From the NCBI GenBank assembly GCA_023457475.1, contig JAEWLO010000186.1, positions 1 through 9,129 of the forward strand: a DNA stretch of 9,129 bases, written 5' to 3'. The stretch's first letter is position 1, and the number at the start of each line of letters is the position of its first letter. The position numbers and the translations under genes were made by a program. The notes under the pieces were generated by a model. The model was given only the letters and a program-made list of their open reading frames with translations. It did no database searches and had not been told where the DNA came from. This document shows positions 5,534-9,129 of the stretch, in pieces. This DNA comes from Pseudomonadota bacterium. Its GTDB lineage: Bacteria > Pseudomonadota > Gammaproteobacteria > Xanthomonadales > Xanthomonadaceae.

Positions 5534-7102
5534 TTGACTACATCCTGGATGGGAGGCCTCGTGCTGCTGGCATGCGCACCCTTGGCGTCGGCGGCAGTGC
5601 CGGCGGAACTGGAACACCGGCTGGACGCCACCGTGGAGCGCGTTCGCAGCGAGTTCGATATCCCCGGCATCGCAGTCGCCATCGTCCAGGACGGCCAGAT
5701 CGTGCTGGAACGCGGCTATGGCGTGCGTGAACAGGGCAAGGCGGCTCCGGTGCAGGCCGATACCCTGTTCGCGATCGCGTCCAACACCAAGGCGTTCACC
5801 GCCACCTCGCTGAACCTGCTGGCCGAACAGGGCAAGCTGAAGATGGACGACCGGGTGGTGGACCATCTTCCGGGCTTCCGCATGGCAGACCCCTATGTGA
5901 CCGGGGAGATGCGCATCCGCGACCTGCTTTCGCACCGCAGCGGACTCAGCCTGGGAGCGGGCGACCTGCTGTTCTGGCCCACGACCAGCTACAGCAACGC
6001 CGAGGTCGTGCAGCGTCTGGGCAAGGTGCCGCTGAAGGGCGGCTTCCGCGATCGCTACGCCTACGACAACATCCTGTATGCGGTCGCCCAGCAGGTGATC
6101 GAGCAGGTCTCCGGGCAGTCTTACGCCGAGTTCCTGCAGCAGCGCATCTTCACTCCGGTGGGCATGACCGGCACCCGGTACAACGCCGACCATCTGCGCC
6201 CGGGCGACCACGCCGCGGTGGGCCACGCCAAATACGACTTCACGGCCCTTCGAACCGTGGCTCCACTGACCTGGTCCAACAACGCCGGGGCCGGGGGGCT
6301 GTATTCCAGTGTGCACGACATGGCGCGCTGGATGAACGTGCAGCTGGCGCAGGGCCGGTTGGAGGACGGCACCCCGCTGTTCACGCCCAAAACCCAGCGG
6401 GCCATGTGGCAGATGATCACCCCCCAGGTCGTGCCCGAGCCGAGCGTGCCGCAGCTGGCCGCTGCCCGCCCGAACTTCGCCGGCTACGGCGAAGGCTGGA
6501 GCCTGAGTGACTTTCGTGGCGAAAAACTGGTGTGGCACACCGGTGGCTGGCCGGGCATGGTTTCGCGCGTGACGCTGGTACCGGAACGGAAGCTGGGCAT
6601 CGTGGTGCTGACCAACCAGGAGGTGGGTGCGGCCTTCAACGCGGTCACGATGGACGTGCTGGATGCCTTCCTGCAGCCGGACACACCGACCGACTGGGTC
6701 GCCGCGTATGCCGCGGCGCTCACCAAGGCGCAGGAGAAGGCCGACGAAGGCTGGGCCGCGCACCAGGCCGCGCGGAACCCGAAGAGCCAGCCCTCGCTCC
6801 CGCTGACGGGGTACGTGGGGACTTACCGCGACGCCTGGTACGGCGACATGCTGATCGAACAGCGCAACGGCAAGCTGCGCCTGCGCTTCGCCAGGACTGC
6901 CCAGCTGGTGGGCACGCTGGAGCATTGGCAGCACGACACCTTCATCGTCCGCTGGGACGACCGCTCGCTCAATGCCGATGCCTTCGTGAACATCAGCCTG
7001 GACCCGGACGGCAAGGTGCGCGATGTGCGCATGCAGCCGATCTCGACGCTGACCGACTTCAGCTTCGACTTCCAGGACCTGCTGTTCACACCGGTGGAAT
7101 GA
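5534..7102 (+). CDS. Exported serine hydrolase, beta-lactamase/PBP-like (PF00144) with DUF3471-type C-terminus
   Basis: A 522-residue protein read from TTG. A hydrophobic N-terminus (GGLVLLACAPLASAA) looks like a signal peptide with cleavage near residue 20-21, although it lacks the usual positive charge. LLAC at 11-14 is a poor lipobox match, so a lipoprotein is possible but less likely. The class C beta-lactamase triad is present: SNTK at 83-86 (nucleophile S83), YDN at 177-179, and HTGG at 335-338. The family also includes esterases, D-aminopeptidases and PBP-like enzymes, so antibiotic resistance should not be assumed. Residues about 420-520 (from GYVGTYRDAWYGD) match the DUF3471 pattern often fused after this domain. 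Expected location is the periplasm. The gene is divergent from VOC and 77 bp upstream of the ABC transporter gene, which appears to have its own promoter. Confidence 0.9.
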   Translation: MTTSWMGGLVLLACAPLASAAVPAELEHRLDATVERVRSEFDIPGIAVAIVQDGQIVLERGYGVREQGKAAPVQADTLFAIASNTKAFTATSLNLLAEQGKLKMDDRVVDHLPGFRMADPYVTGEMRIRDLLSHRSGLSLGAGDLLFWPTTSYSNAEVVQRLGKVPLKGGFRDRYAYDNILYAVAQQVIEQVSGQSYAEFLQQRIFTPVGMTGTRYNADHLRPGDHAAVGHAKYDFTALRTVAPLTWSNNAGAGGLYSSVHDMARWMNVQLAQGRLEDGTPLFTPKTQRAMWQMITPQVVPEPSVPQLAAARPNFAGYGEGWSLSDFRGEKLVWHTGGWPGMVSRVTLVPERKLGIVVLTNQEVGAAFNAVTMDVLDAFLQPDTPTDWVAAYAAALTKAQEKADEGWAAHQAARNPKSQPSLPLTGYVGTYRDAWYGDMLIEQRNGKLRLRFARTAQLVGTLEHWQHDTFIVRWDDRSLNADAFVNISLDPDGKVRDVRMQPISTLTDFSFDFQDLLFTPVE

Positions 7103-7133
7103 TCCGCGCGGCGTTCCCTGCACCCGCGTACAC

Positions 7134-7160
7134 GCAGGCCATGGAATAATCACGGCCTGC
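7134..7160 (+). promoter_or_regulatory. Probable -10 (AATAAT) of the ABC transporter gene inside an inverted repeat
   Basis: AATAAT at 7145-7150 matches five of six bases of the -10 consensus and lies 29 bp before the ATG at 7180. It is bracketed by the perfect 7-bp inverted repeat GCAGGCC (7134-7140) and GGCCTGC (7154-7160), with arm centres 20 bp apart, and the predicted start site near 7157 lies in the right arm. This is the geometry of a repressor operator. No clear -35 is seen. The alternative is a hairpin ending the hydrolase transcript, but no U-tract follows. Confidence 0.45.
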
Positions 7161-7179
7161 ACGTGCGTGAGGTAACAGG

Positions 7180-9015
7180 ATGTTCCGCTGGTTCGAATCG
7201 CTGATTCCGGTGTTCCCGCCGGCCGACGCACGCATGCCGCCGCGCAACGTGGCGGCGTTCTACGTCTACTACCTGCGCCCGGTATGGCCGGTGCTGCTGG
7301 CCACGCTGGTGGCCGGCCTGCTGCTGGCGCTGGTGGAAGTGGCGATGTTCGATTTCCTCGGGCGCATCGTCGACATGGTCAGCGAACAGCCGGACGCCGG
7401 CTTCTTCCACCGCCATGCCGACACCCTGCTGTGGATGGCGGCGATCACCCTGGTCGCGCGGCCCGTGCTGGTCGGCCTGCACAACCTGCTGGTGAACCAG
7501 GCCATCGTGCCGGGCCTGAGCAACCGCTCACGCTGGCTGATGCACAACTACGTGGTGCGCCAGAGCCTGTCGTTCTTCCAGAACGACTTCGCCGGCAGCA
7601 TGGCCAACCGGGTGATGCAGACCGGCACGTCGCTGCGCGAATCGGCCGTGCAGATGGTCGATTCGCTCTGGTACATCGTGGTCTACACCGGCACCGCGCT
7701 GTACCTGTTCGCGCAGGCGGACTGGCGTCTGATGGTGCCGCTGGTGCTGTGGCTGGCGGCTTACGTGGTGATCATGTGGATCTTCGTGCCGCGGGCGAAG
7801 CAGCGCGCCTGGATCGCCTCCGAAGCGCGCTCCAAGGCGATGGGCCGCATCGTCGACGGGTATACGAACATTCCCACGCTGAAGCTGTTCGCGCACGGCG
7901 GCCGTGAACAGGCCTACGTGGCCGAGGCGATCGAGGAACTGGCGGTGAAGCATCGCCGCCAGACGCGGATCACCACCAGCCTGGACCTGACCATTTCGAT
8001 CGTGAACGGCTTCCTGATCGCCGGCACCTGCGGGTTGGCGCTGTGGCTGTGGAGCGGGGGCCACATCACGGTGGGCGCGATCACCCTGGCCACGGGCCTG
8101 GTGATCCGCATCCACAACATGTCCGGCTGGATCATGTGGACGATCAACGGCATCTTCGAGGACATCGGTACGGTGCAGGACGGCATCACCACGATCGCGC
8201 AGCCCCTCACCGTGCAGGACCGCGCCGATGCGGTACCGCTGCAGGTGCGCGAGGGCGGCGTGCGCTTCGAGGACATCCATTTCCACTACGGCAAGCAGGG
8301 CGGAGTGATTGCCGGGCTGGACCTGGCGGTGAAGCCGGGAGAGAAGATCGGCCTGGTCGGGCCCTCGGGCGCAGGCAAGTCCACGCTGGTGAACGTGCTG
8401 CTGCGGTTGTACGACCTGGAAAGCGGCCATATCCGGATTGACGGCCAGGACATCGCGGCGGTGACCCAGGAAAGTCTGCGCGGTCAGATCGGCGTGGTTA
8501 CGCAGGACACGTCGCTGCTGCACCGGTCGATCCGCGACAACCTGTTGTACGGGCGTCCGGATGCCACGGAGGCCGAGCTGCGCGCGGCGGTGGCGAAGGC
8601 GCGCGCGGATGCCTTCATCGAGACGCTGCGTGATGGCGAAGGCCGCATCGGTTACGACGCGCACGTCGGCGAGCGCGGCGTGAAGCTGTCCGGTGGCCAG
8701 CGCCAGCGCATCGCGATCGCGCGGGTGCTGCTGAAGGATGCGCCGATCCTGGTACTGGACGAGGCGACCTCGGCGCTGGATTCGGAAGTGGAAGCGGCGA
8801 TCCAGGAGAGCTTGGACGAGCTGATGGCGGGCAAGACCGTCATCGCCATCGCCCACCGCCTGAGCACGATCGCGCGGATGGACCGGCTGGTGGTGATGGA
8901 ACAGGGGCGCATCGTTGAAACCGGCACGCATGCGGAGTTGATTGCGGCCGGCGGGTTGTACGCGCGTCTCTGGGCGCGGCAGACCGGTGGTTTTGTTGCT
9001 GCGGATGGTGCTTGA
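7180..9015 (+). CDS. ABC transporter, fused permease and ATPase (half-transporter exporter type)
   Basis: A 611-residue type IV exporter half-transporter (MsbA/multidrug type), expected to work as a homodimer in the inner membrane. Six hydrophobic segments lie at about 34-58, 80-104, 163-182, 186-205, 265-290 and 292-325. The ATPase domain is complete: A-loop Y370, Walker A GPSGAGKST at 394-402 (K400), Q-loop Q442, signature LSGGQ at 503-507, Walker B ILVLDE ending D527-E528, and H-loop H559. It should therefore be an active ATPase. The substrate cannot be told; lipids, drugs and peptides are all possible for the family. The ATG is preceded by GTGAGG (7167-7172) with a seven-base spacer. The N-terminal FPPADARMPPRN segment before helix 1 is typical of a proteobacterial subgroup. 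No partner half-transporter is adjacent. Confidence 0.93.
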   Translation: MFRWFESLIPVFPPADARMPPRNVAAFYVYYLRPVWPVLLATLVAGLLLALVEVAMFDFLGRIVDMVSEQPDAGFFHRHADTLLWMAAITLVARPVLVGLHNLLVNQAIVPGLSNRSRWLMHNYVVRQSLSFFQNDFAGSMANRVMQTGTSLRESAVQMVDSLWYIVVYTGTALYLFAQADWRLMVPLVLWLAAYVVIMWIFVPRAKQRAWIASEARSKAMGRIVDGYTNIPTLKLFAHGGREQAYVAEAIEELAVKHRRQTRITTSLDLTISIVNGFLIAGTCGLALWLWSGGHITVGAITLATGLVIRIHNMSGWIMWTINGIFEDIGTVQDGITTIAQPLTVQDRADAVPLQVREGGVRFEDIHFHYGKQGGVIAGLDLAVKPGEKIGLVGPSGAGKSTLVNVLLRLYDLESGHIRIDGQDIAAVTQESLRGQIGVVTQDTSLLHRSIRDNLLYGRPDATEAELRAAVAKARADAFIETLRDGEGRIGYDAHVGERGVKLSGGQRQRIAIARVLLKDAPILVLDEATSALDSEVEAAIQESLDELMAGKTVIAIAHRLSTIARMDRLVVMEQGRIVETGTHAELIAAGGLYARLWARQTGGFVAADGA

Positions 9016-9129
9016 TTCTGCGCGAACTGCCCGCGGCTGCTGATCTACGAGCCTAGGTCCGTCGGGTGTGGGTTTGCGGGGTCGCCGCATGTACGTCCGT
9101 GTAGGCTAAGCGGACGCCATCCATGGCGC
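9016..9129. other. Non-coding 3' flank with palindrome at the window edge
   Basis: No convincing gene is visible. CGCCAT-CC-ATGGCG (9115-9128) is a perfect 6-bp inverted repeat with a two-base centre, truncated by the window edge on its right side. AGCCTA (9050-9055) and TAGGCT (9102-9107) are a distant inverted pair. The tract from about 9041 resembles recurrent extragenic sequences of Stenotrophomonas/Xanthomonas as I recall them; this is unverified. No U-tract terminator for the ABC gene is seen. Confidence 0.35.

Noticed and set aside
5410..5682. N-terminal extension of the VOC protein to 5682
   Set aside because: The extension runs into the hydrolase coding region on the other strand, and ATG 5409 has a well-placed GGAG and starts right at the VOC fold.
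5534..7102. Calling the serine hydrolase an antibiotic-resistance beta-lactamase
   Set aside because: The SxxK/YxN/HTG triad and the DUF3471-type tail are shared with esterases and peptidases; nothing in the sequence points to beta-lactam hydrolysis.
5036..7231. A 731-codon open frame on the minus strand
   Set aside because: It lies opposite the serine hydrolase gene, which has complete catalytic motifs. Its translation is rich in His, Gln and Arg with no domain pattern, the usual antisense shadow in GC-rich DNA.
7528..9090. A 520-codon open frame opposite the ABC transporter gene
   Set aside because: Composition is that of a shadow frame, and the plus strand encodes every ABC motif in the right order.
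1..9129. A new defence, mobile or biosynthetic system
   Set aside because: All genes belong to common chromosomal families. There are no nucleases, toxins, integrases, modular synthases or composition shifts that would suggest an island.

Overview
This is a high-GC window of chromosomal type. Nearly all of it is coding, intergenic gaps are short, and genes lie on both strands. Gene content and style suggest a gammaproteobacterium of the Xanthomonadaceae, with Stenotrophomonas or Xanthomonas most likely. The supporting signs are a GATAAT box set directly against a start codon with no Shine-Dalgarno, a GTAG-headed stem-loop after a gene, and a membrane GGDEF protein of the type common in that family. 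This placement comes from memory of such genomes and was not searched. I see no rRNA, tRNA, CRISPR array, insertion sequence, phage gene or integration site.

Layout, left to right. (1) Positions 1-3022, plus strand: the 3' part of a membrane diguanylate cyclase with a GGEEF active site, then the 23S rRNA pseudouridine synthase gene rluF, then a soluble GAF-GGDEF diguanylate cyclase. (2) Positions 3053-5409, minus strand: a DMT/EamA-family permease, a DUF72 (YecE-like) protein and a small VOC/glyoxalase-fold protein. They are transcribed in the order VOC, DUF72, EamA. VOC and DUF72 share a GTGA stop/start overlap. A 150-bp gap with two dyad elements separates DUF72 from EamA. (3) Positions 5534-7102, plus strand and divergent from VOC: an exported serine hydrolase of the beta-lactamase/penicillin-binding-protein-like class (PF00144) with a C-terminal DUF3471-type domain, probably started at TTG. 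(4) Positions 7180-9015, plus strand: a complete ABC half-transporter with fused membrane and ATPase domains. (5) Positions 9016-9129: non-coding sequence with a short palindrome at the right edge, possibly the start of an extragenic repeat.

How the genes relate. The two diguanylate cyclases are the only functional theme: both should make c-di-GMP, but they differ in input domain and in whether the inhibitory RxxD site is present. The VOC-DUF72 pair is probably co-transcribed and translationally coupled. The remaining genes (rRNA modification, permease, serine hydrolase, exporter) look like independent chromosomal genes.

I found no convincing new multi-gene system. The points most worth a second look are non-coding: a hairpin that could mask the VOC ribosome binding site, a dyad around the probable -10 of the ABC transporter gene, and an apparently leaderless rluF.
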